Source: Streptomyces sp. SM10
GTDB lineage: Bacteria; Actinomycetota; Actinomycetes; Streptomycetales; Streptomycetaceae
Reading direction: 5' to 3'
Assembly (NCBI RefSeq): GCF_002910915.1
Contig: NZ_NEUF01000079.1
Span: 1-56,380 of the forward strand
Length of the DNA: 56,380 nucleotides
Shown here one piece after another: positions 15,388-24,600 of this stretch. A program made the position numbers and the translations under genes. Every line of letters begins with the position of its first letter. The first letter of the stretch is position 1. The notes under the pieces were generated by a model, which saw only the letters and a program-made list of their open reading frames with translations, was not told the DNA's origin and ran no database searches.

Positions 15388-17460
15388 GTGAGCGACACCA
15401 CCGATCTGATGGGCGTGACTGCCGACAAGAGCGTCGACAGCTCCGCGTCCGCCGAAGGTGCTGCCACTGGCACCACCGCACGGCGCCGCCGCTCCGGCAC
15501 CGGCCTCGATGGCATGGTCCTGGCCGAGCTGCAGCAGGTCGCGTCCGGCCTCGGCATCAGGGGAACCGCGCGGATGCGCAAGAGCCAGCTGATCGAGGTC
15601 ATCAAGGAGGCGCAGGCCGGAGGATCCTCCGCGCCCGCCCCCAAGGCCGCCGCGTCCGCCGGCACGGACGCCGCGAGCAAGCCGAAGCGGCGCGCCACGT
15701 CCAAGTCGCGCACCGGTGACGAGACCGCTGCCGCGCCCGCCGCCGACAAGGCCGCCGACCAGCAGCAGATCGACATTCCCGGTCAGCCGGCCAGCGACGA
15801 CCAGCCCACGGGCGAGCGCCGTCGCCGCCGCGCCACCGCACAGGCGGGCAGCCCCGACACCAAGGCCGAGGCCAAGGCCGAGGCCCGTACGGAGTCGAAG
15901 GCGGAGCCCAGGACCGAGCCGAAGGGCGAGGGCCGCCAGGACCGCGCCGACGAGCGCGGCGAGGGCAAGGCCGACGCGAAGGCGGAGTCCGCCGCGGACA
16001 ACGCCGAGGGCCGTCGCGGTGACCGCCAGGACGGCCGTCGAGGCGACCGCCAGGACCGCGGTGACCGCGGTGACCGCGGTGACCGCCGGGACCGCCAGCG
16101 CGACCGCCGGGGCAAGGGCGACGACCAGGGCCAGCAGGGCGGCGGACGCCGCCAGGGCCAGCAGGGCGGCGGCCAGAACCAGGGCCAGCAGAGCAGCGGC
16201 CCGCAGGACGACGGTTACGACGACGAGGGCGGCCGGCGCGGCCGTCGGGGCCGTTACCGCGACCGCCGTGGCCGTCGAGGACGCGACGACTTCGCGACCG
16301 ACGTCCAGGTGGCCGACGACGACGTCCTGATCCCCGTCGCGGGCATCCTCGACATCCTCGACAACTACGCGTTCATCCGGACCTCCGGCTACCTGCCGGG
16401 ACCGAACGACGTGTACGTCTCGCTCGCCCAGGTCCGCAAGAACGGCCTGCGCAAGGGTGACCACGTCACCGGTGCGGTGCGCCAGCCCAAGGACGGCGAG
16501 CGCCGCGAGAAGTTCAACGCGCTGGTCCGTCTCGACTCCGTCAACGGCATGGCGCCGGAGACCGGCCGCGGCCGTCCCGAGTTCCAGAAGCTGACGCCGC
16601 TGTACCCGCAGGACAGGCTCCGTCTGGAGACCGACTCCAACGTCCTGACCACCCGGATCATCGACCTGGTCGCACCGATCGGCAAGGGCCAGCGAGGCCT
16701 GATCGTGGCCCCGCCGAAGACCGGTAAGACCATGATCCTTCAGGCCATCGCCAACGCGATCACGGTCAACAGCCCCGAGTGCCACCTGATGGTCGTCCTG
16801 GTCGACGAGCGTCCGGAAGAGGTCACCGACATGCAGCGGTCGGTGAAGGGCGAGGTCATCTCCTCGACCTTCGACCGTCCCGCCGAGGACCACACCACGG
16901 TCGCCGAGCTCGCCATCGAGCGCGCGAAGCGCCTCGTGGAGCTGGGACACGACGTCGTGGTCCTGCTGGACTCGATCACCCGTCTGGGCCGCGCCTACAA
17001 CCTGGCGGCACCGGCCTCCGGCCGCATCCTGTCCGGTGGTGTCGACTCGACCGCGCTGTACCCGCCGAAGCGCTTCTTCGGTGCCGCGCGCAACATCGAG
17101 GACGGCGGCTCGCTGACCATCCTGGCCACCGCGCTCGTCGAGACCGGCTCGCGCATGGACGAGGTGATCTTCGAGGAGTTCAAGGGCACCGGCAACATGG
17201 AGCTCAAGCTCGACCGGAAGCTCTCGGACAAGCGCATCTTCCCGGCGGTGGACGTCGACGCGTCCAGCACCCGTAAGGAAGAAATCCTCCTCGGCACCGA
17301 CGAGTTGGCCGTGGTCTGGAAGCTGCGCCGGGTGCTCCACGCGCTCGACCAGCAGCAGGCCATCGAGCTGCTCCTGGACCGCATGAAGAAGACGCAGTCC
17401 AACGCGGAGTTCCTGCTCCAGATCCAGAAGACGACGCCGGGCAACGGCAACAGCGACTGA
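15388..17460 (+). CDS. rho: Transcription termination factor Rho (long actinobacterial form)
   Basis: 690 residues from GTG 15388 (GGGAAGGA upstream). Domains: Rho N-terminal helix bundle (about 45-85, LAELQQVASGLGIRG), a low-complexity insertion of about 200 residues rich in Lys/Ala/Glu then Arg/Gly/Asp/Gln (about 90-305), the cold-shock RNA-binding domain (FIRTSGYLPGPNDVYVS), and the RecA-type ATPase with Walker A in VAPPKTGKT (about 441), Walker B in HDVVVLLDSITR, and the Q/R loops to the end. It is a hexameric RNA-dependent helicase that ends untranslated transcripts. The insertion is known from high-GC Gram-positives and is thought to bind RNA. Three exact copies of GACCGCGGT occur in the insertion (16054-16080). 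Confidence 0.97.
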   Translation: MSDTTDLMGVTADKSVDSSASAEGAATGTTARRRRSGTGLDGMVLAELQQVASGLGIRGTARMRKSQLIEVIKEAQAGGSSAPAPKAAASAGTDAASKPKRRATSKSRTGDETAAAPAADKAADQQQIDIPGQPASDDQPTGERRRRRATAQAGSPDTKAEAKAEARTESKAEPRTEPKGEGRQDRADERGEGKADAKAESAADNAEGRRGDRQDGRRGDRQDRGDRGDRGDRRDRQRDRRGKGDDQGQQGGGRRQGQQGGGQNQGQQSSGPQDDGYDDEGGRRGRRGRYRDRRGRRGRDDFATDVQVADDDVLIPVAGILDILDNYAFIRTSGYLPGPNDVYVSLAQVRKNGLRKGDHVTGAVRQPKDGERREKFNALVRLDSVNGMAPETGRGRPEFQKLTPLYPQDRLRLETDSNVLTTRIIDLVAPIGKGQRGLIVAPPKTGKTMILQAIANAITVNSPECHLMVVLVDERPEEVTDMQRSVKGEVISSTFDRPAEDHTTVAELAIERAKRLVELGHDVVVLLDSITRLGRAYNLAAPASGRILSGGVDSTALYPPKRFFGAARNIEDGGSLTILATALVETGSRMDEVIFEEFKGTGNMELKLDRKLSDKRIFPAVDVDASSTRKEEILLGTDELAVVWKLRRVLHALDQQQAIELLLDRMKKTQSNAEFLLQIQKTTPGNGNSD

Positions 17461-17486
17461 CGTCCCGTCAGGATCCATCCGGAACC

Positions 17487-17511
17487 GCCCCCGCCACCTC
17501 GTGGCGGGGGC
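17487..17511 (+). terminator. rho gene terminator
   Basis: GCCCCCGCCAC and GTGGCGGGGGC form an 11-bp perfect stem with a 3-nt loop, 26 bp past the stop; no T run. Confidence 0.75.
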
Positions 17512-18087
17512 AGTTGCGCGTCTTCGCCCCTTCCGCCCGTGCGGGCAACATGCTTGTGTCGGCCGCCGGTCGGCTCCGGAGGGGAGAGCCCCGTCCTGGG
17601 CGGCATCCGCGGGCCGGGCGGCTCGTGGCCCGCCTCCTCGTGAGCTCCCCTCCTGGCGGTCGCAAGCGTTCGGCCCGGAGCGGCGTGGACACCCCCCGGC
17701 CCGGCTCGCCAGGGCGGGCCCAGGGCGCGCCCGGATGCCGGCCAGGGCGGCCCCCCGGCGCCGTCCGGCAGGGGCTGGAGCGGATCCTGCGTAGCGGCCC
17801 TCCGGAACGGAGGGTCCTGTGTCCCGGAGGCCGCCCGCCCGGAGACGTTGACCACATCCGGCGGGGCCGGAATGCGACCCCGCCGGATTCGGTCCCGGGC
17901 ACGAAACGCCAGGTGAACCGCCTGTTTCCGGAAGATCGGCCACTCGCTTCGAGCCACCCTCGGCCGGACCGCGGTCTCAGCTCCCTGTGCAACGCTTTTC
18001 GATGCTCCGGCCGTCCCACCGAGTGACGCCGGACCACGCCCGTGCACCACGGCAGGGGGTAACAGCGAGAAGCGGAAGAGGGAGCGC
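17512..18087 (+). other. 576-bp intergenic stretch between rho terminator and LCP gene
   Basis: Frames here (for example 17514-18026) are Arg/Pro/Gly-rich without family signatures and are rejected. A second hairpin, 17796-17815 (CCCTCCG/CGGAGGG core), is visible. The stretch from about 17880 to 18087 is less GC-rich and probably carries the promoter for the LCP gene, not located. Confidence 0.5.
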
Positions 18088-19191
18088 ATGAGCGAGCAGG
18101 GCAGGAGCACCGGCCGAATACGCGGCACCGGCAGCCGCCGGAGGAAGCCGTCGCGGGCCCGCCGGGGCAAGACGATCGCCCTGTGGGGCGCTGCCGCACT
18201 GGTGGTCGTCGGAGGATCCGGGCTCGGCTACGCCTACGTCACCCTCAACGGGAACCTGAAGGGCGTCGACATCGACGCCGCCCTCGGCACCCACCGCCCC
18301 GACGACGTGGACAACGGCTCGCAGGACATCCTGGTGCTGGGATCGGACTCCCGCTCCGGCGCGAACGCGAAGTACGGCGCCGACCAGGGCTCCGCGCGAT
18401 CGGACACCGCCATGGTCGTGCACGTCGACAAGGGCCACACGTCCGCCAGCGTGGTCTCCGTCCCGAGGGACACCCTCGTCGACCGCCCCGCCTGCACGAG
18501 CGACACCACCGGGAAGCAGGTCGGCGGGCAGAAGCAGGCGATGTTCAACACGGCGTACGCCGTCGGCGGCCCCGCCTGCGCGGTGAAGACCGTCGAGCAG
18601 ATGTCCGGCATCCGCATGGACCACTACGTCGAGGTCGACTTCACCGGGTTCAAGAAGCTCATCGACGAGCTCGGCGGGGTGAAGATCACCACCTCGGAGG
18701 CGATCGACGACCCCAACAGCCACCTCGCGCTGAAGCCCGGCCCCCACACCCTGAGCGGGGAGCAGTCCCTCGGCCTGGTCCGTACGCGTGAGAGCGTCGG
18801 CGACGGCAGTGACCTGGGGCGCATCCAGCTCCAGCAGGCGTTCGTCAAGGCGCTGATGGACCAGGCGAAGAGCGTCGGGGTGTTCTCCGACCCGAAGACG
18901 CTCTTCGGGCTCGCCGACACCGCGACCAAGGCCGTCACCACCGACTCCGAGCTGGCCTCCGTGAAGAAGCTCACCGGCTTCGCCAACGGGCTGAAGGGCC
19001 TCGGCTCGTCGAACGTCGACATGGTCACGCTGCCCGTGGAGTACGACCCGGAGGCCCCGAACCGGGTGCTGCCCCAGGAGAAGGCCGGACAGCAGGTCTG
19101 GGCGGCCCTCAAGCAGGACAAGCACATTCCGGCGTCCGCCACGGCGAAGTCGGCGGGCGACAAGGGCGACGCCGGGAAGGTCGTCCGGTAA
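18088..19191 (+). CDS. LytR-CpsA-Psr (LCP) family cell-wall glycopolymer ligase
   Basis: 367 residues. A basic cytoplasmic N-terminus, one membrane helix (about 31-52, IALWGAAALVVVGGSGLGYA) and an external LCP domain (about 70-240) with motifs DILVLGSDSR, ARSDTAMVVHVD and VVSVPRDTLV. The conserved Arg and Asp residues that bind the polyprenyl pyrophosphate are present. The family transfers teichoic-type polymers from undecaprenyl carriers to peptidoglycan. The C-terminal region ends in a Lys/Gly/Asp-rich tail. ATG 18088 follows AGAGGGAG. It stands alone. The wecA-like gene at 24601 makes carrier-linked sugar and could feed the same pathway. Confidence 0.92.
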   Translation: MSEQGRSTGRIRGTGSRRRKPSRARRGKTIALWGAAALVVVGGSGLGYAYVTLNGNLKGVDIDAALGTHRPDDVDNGSQDILVLGSDSRSGANAKYGADQGSARSDTAMVVHVDKGHTSASVVSVPRDTLVDRPACTSDTTGKQVGGQKQAMFNTAYAVGGPACAVKTVEQMSGIRMDHYVEVDFTGFKKLIDELGGVKITTSEAIDDPNSHLALKPGPHTLSGEQSLGLVRTRESVGDGSDLGRIQLQQAFVKALMDQAKSVGVFSDPKTLFGLADTATKAVTTDSELASVKKLTGFANGLKGLGSSNVDMVTLPVEYDPEAPNRVLPQEKAGQQVWAALKQDKHIPASATAKSAGDKGDAGKVVR

Positions 19192-19368
19192 CGCGCCTTC
19201 CGTCACCGGCCGGTCGCCGAGGGTTCCCCGGAAGGCGCGGGAATATGCGGGGCAGGGTCCTCGTTTTGGGAGATACGGCCGGTCCTGGCAGACTGGTACG
19301 TCGGCCCCGGTTCACGGACGTGCAATCCGCGCGATCGACCCGGAGCCCTCCCGAAACTAGGAGACACC

Positions 19369-19593
19369 TTGAAGCGCGACATTCACCCCGAGTACGTCGA
19401 GACCCAGGTCAGCTGCACCTGCGGTGCGTCGTTCACCACCCGGAGCACCCTCGACGGCGGCGCCATCCGTGCCGACGTCTGCTCCGAGTGCCACCCGTTC
19501 TACACGGGCAAGCAGAAGATCCTCGACACCGGCGGCCGTGTGGCCCGCTTCGAGGCCCGCTTCGGCAAGGCCGCCGGCTCCGCCAGCAAGTAG
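19369..19593 (+). CDS. rpmE: 50S ribosomal protein L31 (zinc-binding C+ form), TTG start
   Basis: 74 residues, [19 protein letters not shown] at the N-terminus. The four Cys of the zinc-containing form are present (CTC near 16-18 and CSEC near 37-40), so this is the housekeeping C+ paralogue and not the zinc-starvation one. The start codon is TTG at 19369: AGGAG lies 8 nt upstream, and no ATG or GTG would give the family N-terminus. A strong terminator follows at once, so rpmE may be monocistronic. Confidence 0.95.
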   Translation: MKRDIHPEYVETQVSCTCGASFTTRSTLDGGAIRADVCSECHPFYTGKQKILDTGGRVARFEARFGKAAGSASK

Positions 19594-19603
19594 CGAGCCG
19601 ATG

Positions 19604-19650
19604 CGCCGGTTCCCGACGCCCTTCAAGGGGCGCCGGGACCGGCGTTTTTT
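19604..19650 (+). terminator. Rho-independent terminator after rpmE
   Basis: A long stem (CGCCGGTTCCCG region with CGGGACCGGCG) is followed by six T residues (19645-19650), a canonical intrinsic terminator and one of the few with a real T run in this window. Confidence 0.9.
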
Positions 19651-19747
19651 CCGGCTGTGCGGCCGGCCTCGCCACTGAGGCGCCCCGCCGGCGGCACACC
19701 GTCCAGCAGGCCCGCAGACGTATGACGCAGAAACCAGGAGCCCGAAG

Positions 19748-20824
19748 ATGTTCGAGGCGGTCGAGGAACTGATCGGCGAGCACGCCGATCTCGAGAAGAA
19801 GCTCGCCGACCCGTCGGTCCACGCCGACCAGGCCAACGCGCGCAAGCTGAACAAGCGCTACGCGGAGCTGACCCCGATCGTCTCCACCTACCGGTCCTGG
19901 AAGCAGACCGGCGACGACATCGGGACGGCCCGGGAATTCGCCGCCGACGACCCGGACTTCGCCGCCGAGGTCAAGGTCCTGGAGAAGCAGCGCGAGGAGA
20001 TCACGGAGAAGCTCCGTCTCCTCCTGGTCCCGCGCGACCCCAGCGACGACAAGGACGTGCTCCTGGAGATCAAGGCGGGCGCGGGCGGCGACGAGTCCGC
20101 CCTCTTCGCCGGCGACCTCCTGCGCATGTACCTGCGCTACGCCGAGCGCGTCGGCTGGAAGACCGAGATCATCGACTCCACCGAGTCCGAGCTCGGCGGT
20201 TACAAGGACGTCCAGGTCGCCGTGAAGACCAAGGGCGGCAACGGCGCCACCGAGCCCGGCCAGGGCGTCTGGGCACGGATGAAGTACGAGGGCGGCGTGC
20301 ACCGCGTGCAGCGCGTGCCCTCCACCGAGTCGCAGGGCCGCATCCACACCTCGGCCGCCGGTGTGCTCGTCACCCCCGAGGCGGAGGAGGTCGACGTGGA
20401 GATCCACGCCAACGACCTCCGCATCGACGTCTACCGCTCCTCGGGCCCCGGTGGCCAGTCCGTCAACACCACGGACTCCGCCGTCCGCATCACGCACCTG
20501 CCGACCGGTGTCGTCGCCTCCTGCCAGAACGAGAAGAGCCAGCTCCAGAACAAGGAGCAGGCCATGCGCATCCTGCGCTCCCGGCTGCTGGCCGCCGCGC
20601 AGGAGGCCGCCGAGCAGGAAGCCTCCGACGTGCGCCGCAGCCAGGTGCGCACGGTGGACCGCTCCGAGAAGATCCGGACGTACAACTTCCCGGAAAACCG
20701 GATCTCGGACCACCGCGTCGGCTTCAAGGCGTACAACTTGGACCAGGTGCTCGACGGCGATCTCGGCGCCGTCATCCAGGCCTGCGTCGACGCAGACTCC
20801 GCCGCCAAGCTCGCCGCCGCATAA
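19748..20824 (+). CDS. prfA: Peptide chain release factor 1
   Basis: 358 residues; recognises UAA/UAG and triggers peptide release. The codon-recognition tripeptide reads PST in [12 protein letters not shown] (about residue 190), fitting the PxT rule of RF1 rather than SPF of RF2. The catalytic GGQ lies in [17 protein letters not shown] (about 234). The length is standard. ATG 19748 follows AGGAG. It is followed after 46 bp by prmC, which methylates this GGQ glutamine: a classic functional pair. Confidence 0.97.
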   Translation: MFEAVEELIGEHADLEKKLADPSVHADQANARKLNKRYAELTPIVSTYRSWKQTGDDIGTAREFAADDPDFAAEVKVLEKQREEITEKLRLLLVPRDPSDDKDVLLEIKAGAGGDESALFAGDLLRMYLRYAERVGWKTEIIDSTESELGGYKDVQVAVKTKGGNGATEPGQGVWARMKYEGGVHRVQRVPSTESQGRIHTSAAGVLVTPEAEEVDVEIHANDLRIDVYRSSGPGGQSVNTTDSAVRITHLPTGVVASCQNEKSQLQNKEQAMRILRSRLLAAAQEAAEQEASDVRRSQVRTVDRSEKIRTYNFPENRISDHRVGFKAYNLDQVLDGDLGAVIQACVDADSAAKLAAA

Positions 20825-20870
20825 GCCGCACCCGTCCCGCCCCGCTCGTGAACCCGTACGGAGAACCGCG

Positions 20871-21716
20871 ATGAACCTGCTGCTCGCCGAGGTGGCCCAG
20901 GCCACCCAGCGGCTGGCCGACGCCGGTGTCCCCTCACCGCGCTTCGACGCCGAGGAACTCGCCGCGTTCGTGCACGACGTCAAGCGGGGCGAGCTGCACC
21001 ACGTGCAGGACGCCGACTTCGACGCCCGCTACTGGGAGACGATCGCCCGCCGCGAGAACCGCGAGCCGCTCCAGCACATCACCGGCCGCGCCTTCTTCCG
21101 CTACCTGGAACTCCAGGTCGGGCCCGGTGTCTTCGTGCCCCGGCCCGAGACGGAGTCGGTCGTCGGCTGGGCGATAGACGCCGTCCGCGCGATGGACGTC
21201 GTGGAACCCCTCATCGTCGACCTCTGCACCGGATCGGGCGCGATCGCGCTCGCCATGGCGCAGGAGGTCCCGCGCTCGCGGGTGCACGCCGTGGAGCTGT
21301 CCGAGGACGCCCTGCGGTGGACCCGGAAGAACGCCGAGGGGTCCAGGGTCACCGTCCACCGCGGAGACGCCCTGAGCGCCCTTCCCGAGCTCGACGGCCA
21401 GGTCGACCTGGTGATCTCCAACCCGCCCTACATCCCGCTCACCGAGTGGGAGTACGTGGCGCCCGAGGCCCGCGACCACGACCCGCAGATGGCGCTCTTC
21501 TCCGGCGAGGACGGCCTGGACACCATCCGCGGCATCGAACGCACCGCGCACCGTCTGCTCCGCCCCGGCGGGCTCGTCGTCATCGAGCACGCCGACACCC
21601 AGGGCGGCCAGGTGCCGTGGATCTTCACCGAGGAGCGGGGCTGGGCCGACGCGGCCGACCACCCCGACCTGAACAAGCGCCCCCGGTTCGCGACGGCCCG
21701 CAAGGCCATGCCGTGA
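20871..21716 (+). CDS. prmC: Release factor glutamine N5-methyltransferase
   Basis: 281 residues; methylates the GGQ Gln of release factors using SAM. The N-terminal helical domain binds the factor. The SAM motif DLCTGSGAIALAMA is near residue 117 and the catalytic NPPY motif (ISNPPYIPL) near 184. FVPRPETE is typical of the family. ATG 20871 is preceded by GGAG. Its stop (21714-21716) is overlapped by a small downstream frame that reaches tsaC. Confidence 0.97.
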   Translation: MNLLLAEVAQATQRLADAGVPSPRFDAEELAAFVHDVKRGELHHVQDADFDARYWETIARRENREPLQHITGRAFFRYLELQVGPGVFVPRPETESVVGWAIDAVRAMDVVEPLIVDLCTGSGAIALAMAQEVPRSRVHAVELSEDALRWTRKNAEGSRVTVHRGDALSALPELDGQVDLVISNPPYIPLTEWEYVAPEARDHDPQMALFSGEDGLDTIRGIERTAHRLLRPGGLVVIEHADTQGGQVPWIFTEERGWADAADHPDLNKRPRFATARKAMP

Positions 21717-21784
21717 CCACCGGGACTCCGGCACCGCACGATCCCTACCCGCCCCACCCGTACCTGTCCGAGGAGGCCGGCTGA
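21713..21784 (+). CDS. Possible 23-residue linking ORF between prmC and tsaC
   Basis: GTG at 21713 overlaps the prmC stop (GTGA), and its own TGA at 21782-21784 overlaps the ATG of tsaC (TGATG). The frame encodes a Pro/His-rich peptide ending YLSEEAG. It would bridge translation from prmC to tsaC. It has no upstream Shine-Dalgarno of its own that I can judge, so it may be chance. Confidence 0.25.
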   Translation: MTTGTPAPHDPYPPHPYLSEEAG

Positions 21785-22431
21785 TGGCACGGCGATACGA
21801 CTGCAACGACGCGACCGACCGTACGACCGGCCTGCGTGAAGCCGCGTCCGCCGTCCGCCGCGGCGAACTGGTCGTGCTGCCCACCGACACCGTGTACGGG
21901 ATCGGCGCGGACGCCTTCAGCTCGGAGGGCGTCGCCGACCTGCTCGACGCCAAGGGCCGCGGCCGCAACATGCCGACCCCTGTCCTGATCGGCTCGCCGA
22001 ACACCCTGCACGGCCTGGTCACCGACTTCTCCGAGCAGGCCTGGGAGCTCGTCGACGCGTTCTGGCCCGGAGCCCTCACACTCGTCGCCAGGCACCAGCC
22101 GTCGCTCCAGTGGGACCTCGGCGACACCCGCGGCACCGTCGCCGTACGGATGCCCCTGCACCCGGTCGCCATCGAGCTCCTCACGGAGGTCGGCCCGATG
22201 GCCGTCTCCAGCGCCAACCTCACGGGACACCCCTCGCCCGAGGACTGCGACGCCGCGCAGGAGATGCTCGGCGACAGCGTCTCCGTCTACCTCGACGGCG
22301 GCCCGACGCCCGGCATCGTCCCGTCGTCGATCGTCGACGTCACCGGCAGGATCCCCGTACTGCTGCGGGCCGGCGCGCTCTCGGTCGAGGAACTCCGCAA
22401 GGTGGTACCCGACCTCGAGGTGGCCAATTGA
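21784..22431 (+). CDS. tsaC: L-threonylcarbamoyladenylate synthase (YrdC/Sua5 family)
   Basis: 215 residues; makes threonylcarbamoyl-AMP from Thr, bicarbonate and ATP for t6A37 tRNA modification. Signature LVVLPTDTVYGIGADAF at residues 30-46, then KGRGRNMPTPVLI, FWPGALTLVA, VAVRMPLHP and SSANLTGHPSP. It is the short form without the C-terminal Sua5 domain. GAGGAGG lies 8 nt before ATG 21784. The stop overlaps the TTG start of the phosphatase-like gene, so prmC-tsaC-phosphatase are probably coupled. Confidence 0.95.
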   Translation: MARRYDCNDATDRTTGLREAASAVRRGELVVLPTDTVYGIGADAFSSEGVADLLDAKGRGRNMPTPVLIGSPNTLHGLVTDFSEQAWELVDAFWPGALTLVARHQPSLQWDLGDTRGTVAVRMPLHPVAIELLTEVGPMAVSSANLTGHPSPEDCDAAQEMLGDSVSVYLDGGPTPGIVPSSIVDVTGRIPVLLRAGALSVEELRKVVPDLEVAN

Positions 22432-23069
22432 CCGCCCCTGAGGGGCGTGGCATAGCGGGGCGGCACGACACTTTCCGCATCCTCCACGTCAGCACCGGCA
22501 ACGTCTGCCGCTCGCCCATCACCGAGCGGCTGACGCGGCATGCCCTCGTGGACCGCCTCGGGGATCCGCTCAGCGGCGGCCTCATCGTCGAGAGCGCGGG
22601 CACCTGGGGACACGAGGGTGCGCCCATGGAGGCCAACGCCGAGGTCGTCCTCGCCGACTTCGGCGCCGACGCCACCGGCTTCGTCGGCCGCGAGCTCCTC
22701 GACGAGCACGTGATCCGCGCGGACCTGGTCCTCACCGCCACCCGCGACCACCGGGCCCAGGTGATCTCCATGGGCCACTCCGCGGGTCTGCGGACCTTCA
22801 CCCTCAAGGAGTTCACCCGGCTGGTGCGGGCCATAGACCCCGCGACGCTGCCGGACGCCCGGGAGGAGGGCGTCGTCGAGCGCGCCCGCGCACTGGTGCG
22901 CGCCGCGGCGGCCCTGCGCGGCTGGCTGCTGGCCCCCACCGCGGAGGCGGACGAGGTCTACGACCCGTACGGCGCCCCGATCACCTTCTTCCGCTCCATC
23001 GGTGACGAGATCAGCCAGGCCCTCGACCCGGTCATGACCGCGCTGACCGGGGTGCGCGCCCCGCACTGA
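22428..23069 (+). CDS. Low-molecular-weight phosphotyrosine phosphatase-like protein with Ser at the nucleophile position
   Basis: 213 residues from a TTG at 22428 that overlaps the tsaC stop (no ATG/GTG exists before the P-loop). The LMW-PTP P-loop reads HVSTGNVCRSP: the second Cys (27), Arg (28) and Ser (29) are kept, but the first, nucleophilic Cys of C(X)5R is Ser22. The general-acid loop DPYG is intact near residue 179. LMW-PTPs remove phosphate from Tyr in regulators of polysaccharide synthesis. With Ser, normal Cys-phosphate catalysis should fail, so it may bind phosphotyrosine without cleaving it, or use another chemistry. I believe homologues in other Streptomyces share this residue, but cannot confirm. 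A TTG start is the only good choice. Confidence 0.8.
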   Translation: MTAPEGRGIAGRHDTFRILHVSTGNVCRSPITERLTRHALVDRLGDPLSGGLIVESAGTWGHEGAPMEANAEVVLADFGADATGFVGRELLDEHVIRADLVLTATRDHRAQVISMGHSAGLRTFTLKEFTRLVRAIDPATLPDAREEGVVERARALVRAAAALRGWLLAPTAEADEVYDPYGAPITFFRSIGDEISQALDPVMTALTGVRAPH

Positions 23070-23205
23070 GCCGCTGACGGCCCACCCGCCCGGGGCGAGG
23101 TGCGCCGACCGGCGTAGAGGGGCCTGCGGCAGCGGGCAGGCGGCCCGGGGCGGGCCTACATTGGATCTGACGCCACGCACCCCTCCTCCAGGCCCGGAGC
23201 CCCCG

Positions 23206-24495
23206 ATGCCGGTCACCACTCCAGCCGCACCCGCACCCGCGCCGCCGACGGCCCTCTCCGGGGCCACCGTGCCGCAGGACTTCGACGCGCTGCTCCGCCA
23301 GGACCCGGAGGTCGGATCCATCCTGCTGGCCGAGGCGGGCCGGCAGGCGAGCACCCTCCAGCTGATCGCCGCCGAGAACTTCACCTCACCCGCGGTCCTC
23401 GCCGCCCTCGGCTCCCCGCTCGCCAACAAGTACGCCGAGGGCTACCCCGGCGCCCGGCACCACGGCGGGTGCGAGCAGGCCGACGCCGCGGAACGCCTCG
23501 CGGTCCGGCGGGCCATGTCCCTCTTCGGCGCCGAGCACGCCAACGTCCAGCCGCACTCCGGCTCCTCCGCCGTCCTGGCCGCCTACGCCGCCCTGCTGCG
23601 CCCCGGTGACACGGTGCTGGCCATGGGACTCCCGTACGGGGGACATCTCACCCACGGCGCTCCGGGCAACTTCTCCGGGCGCTGGTTCGAGTTCGCCGGC
23701 TACGGCGTCGACCCCGACACCGGCCTGATCGACTACGCGCAGGTGCGCGCCCTGGCCCGGGCCCGTCGCCCCAAGGCGATCGTCTGCGGGTCGATCTCGT
23801 ACCCCCGGCACCCCGACTACGAGCACTTCAGGGACATCGCCGACGAGGTCGGGGCCTATCTGATCGCGGACGCCGCCCACCCGATGGGGCTGGTCGCCGG
23901 GGGAGCGGCGCCGAGCCCCGTGCCGTACGCCGACGTGGTGTGCGCCACGACGCACAAGGTGCTGCGCGGACCGCGCGGCGGCATGATCCTGTGCGGCGTC
24001 GAGCTCGCCGAGCGGATCGACCGCGCGGTGTTCCCCTTCACGCAGGGCGGCGCCCAGATGCACACCGTCGCGGCGAAGGCCGTCGCCTTCGGGGAGGCGG
24101 CGTCGCCGTCCTTCGCGGTCTACGCCCACCGGGTCGTCGCCCACGCCCGCGTCCTCGCCGCGGCCCTGGAGTCGGAGGGCTTCGAGATCACCACGGGCGG
24201 CACGGACACCCACATCGTCGTCGCGGACCCCGGCCCGCTGGGAGTCGACGCGGCGACCGCCCGTGAGCGGCTGACGGCCGCCGGGATGGTGCTGGACACC
24301 TGTGCGCTGCCGTACGGGGACGCGCGCGGGCTCAGGCTCGGCACCGCGGCCGTCACCACCCAGGGCATGGACGAGGACGACATGGCACGGATCGCCTCGC
24401 TGTTCGGTGCGGCCGTGCGGTCCGGGTCCGACACGGGTGGCCTGCGGGCCGAGGTGCGGGGACTGGTGGAGCGCAACCCGCCGTATCCGGGGTAG
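23206..24495 (+). CDS. glyA: Serine hydroxymethyltransferase
   Basis: 429 residues; PLP and tetrahydrofolate-dependent interconversion of serine and glycine. Signatures LIAAENFTSPAV, NKYAEGYPGARHHGG, the His of PHSGSSAV, and the PLP Lys in TTHKVLRGPRGG (about 250). The N-terminus has a Pro/Ala-rich extension. ATG 23206 has GGAG 7 nt upstream; an in-frame TTG at 23161 is less likely. Some positions (DAAHPMGLVAGG, SYPRHPDY) differ from the most common GlyA forms, so it may be a second paralogue in the genome. It is the sixth gene of a rightward cluster but separated by 136 bp from the phosphatase. Confidence 0.92.
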   Translation: MPVTTPAAPAPAPPTALSGATVPQDFDALLRQDPEVGSILLAEAGRQASTLQLIAAENFTSPAVLAALGSPLANKYAEGYPGARHHGGCEQADAAERLAVRRAMSLFGAEHANVQPHSGSSAVLAAYAALLRPGDTVLAMGLPYGGHLTHGAPGNFSGRWFEFAGYGVDPDTGLIDYAQVRALARARRPKAIVCGSISYPRHPDYEHFRDIADEVGAYLIADAAHPMGLVAGGAAPSPVPYADVVCATTHKVLRGPRGGMILCGVELAERIDRAVFPFTQGGAQMHTVAAKAVAFGEAASPSFAVYAHRVVAHARVLAAALESEGFEITTGGTDTHIVVADPGPLGVDAATARERLTAAGMVLDTCALPYGDARGLRLGTAAVTTQGMDEDDMARIASLFGAAVRSGSDTGGLRAEVRGLVERNPPYPG

Positions 24496-24600
24496 TCGGT
24501 GCGGACGAGCCCTGTGCAACCAACACCCGTGGCTCGGTGTCCTTGCTCATGAGACTAGGGTGTGGGGCTGAGATGGCCGGCGAATTCTGTGGGGCAGCCC

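Noticed and set aside
14854..17943. Very long antisense open frame opposite thrB end and rho
   Set aside because: It is a mirror of high-GC codon bias; the sense strand encodes an obvious Rho with full motifs. The antisense product is repetitive Ala/Leu/Val without family signature.
17514..18026. 170-residue frame between rho and LCP
   Set aside because: Arg/Pro/Gly-rich, no ribosome site, no motif, in a likely promoter and terminator region.
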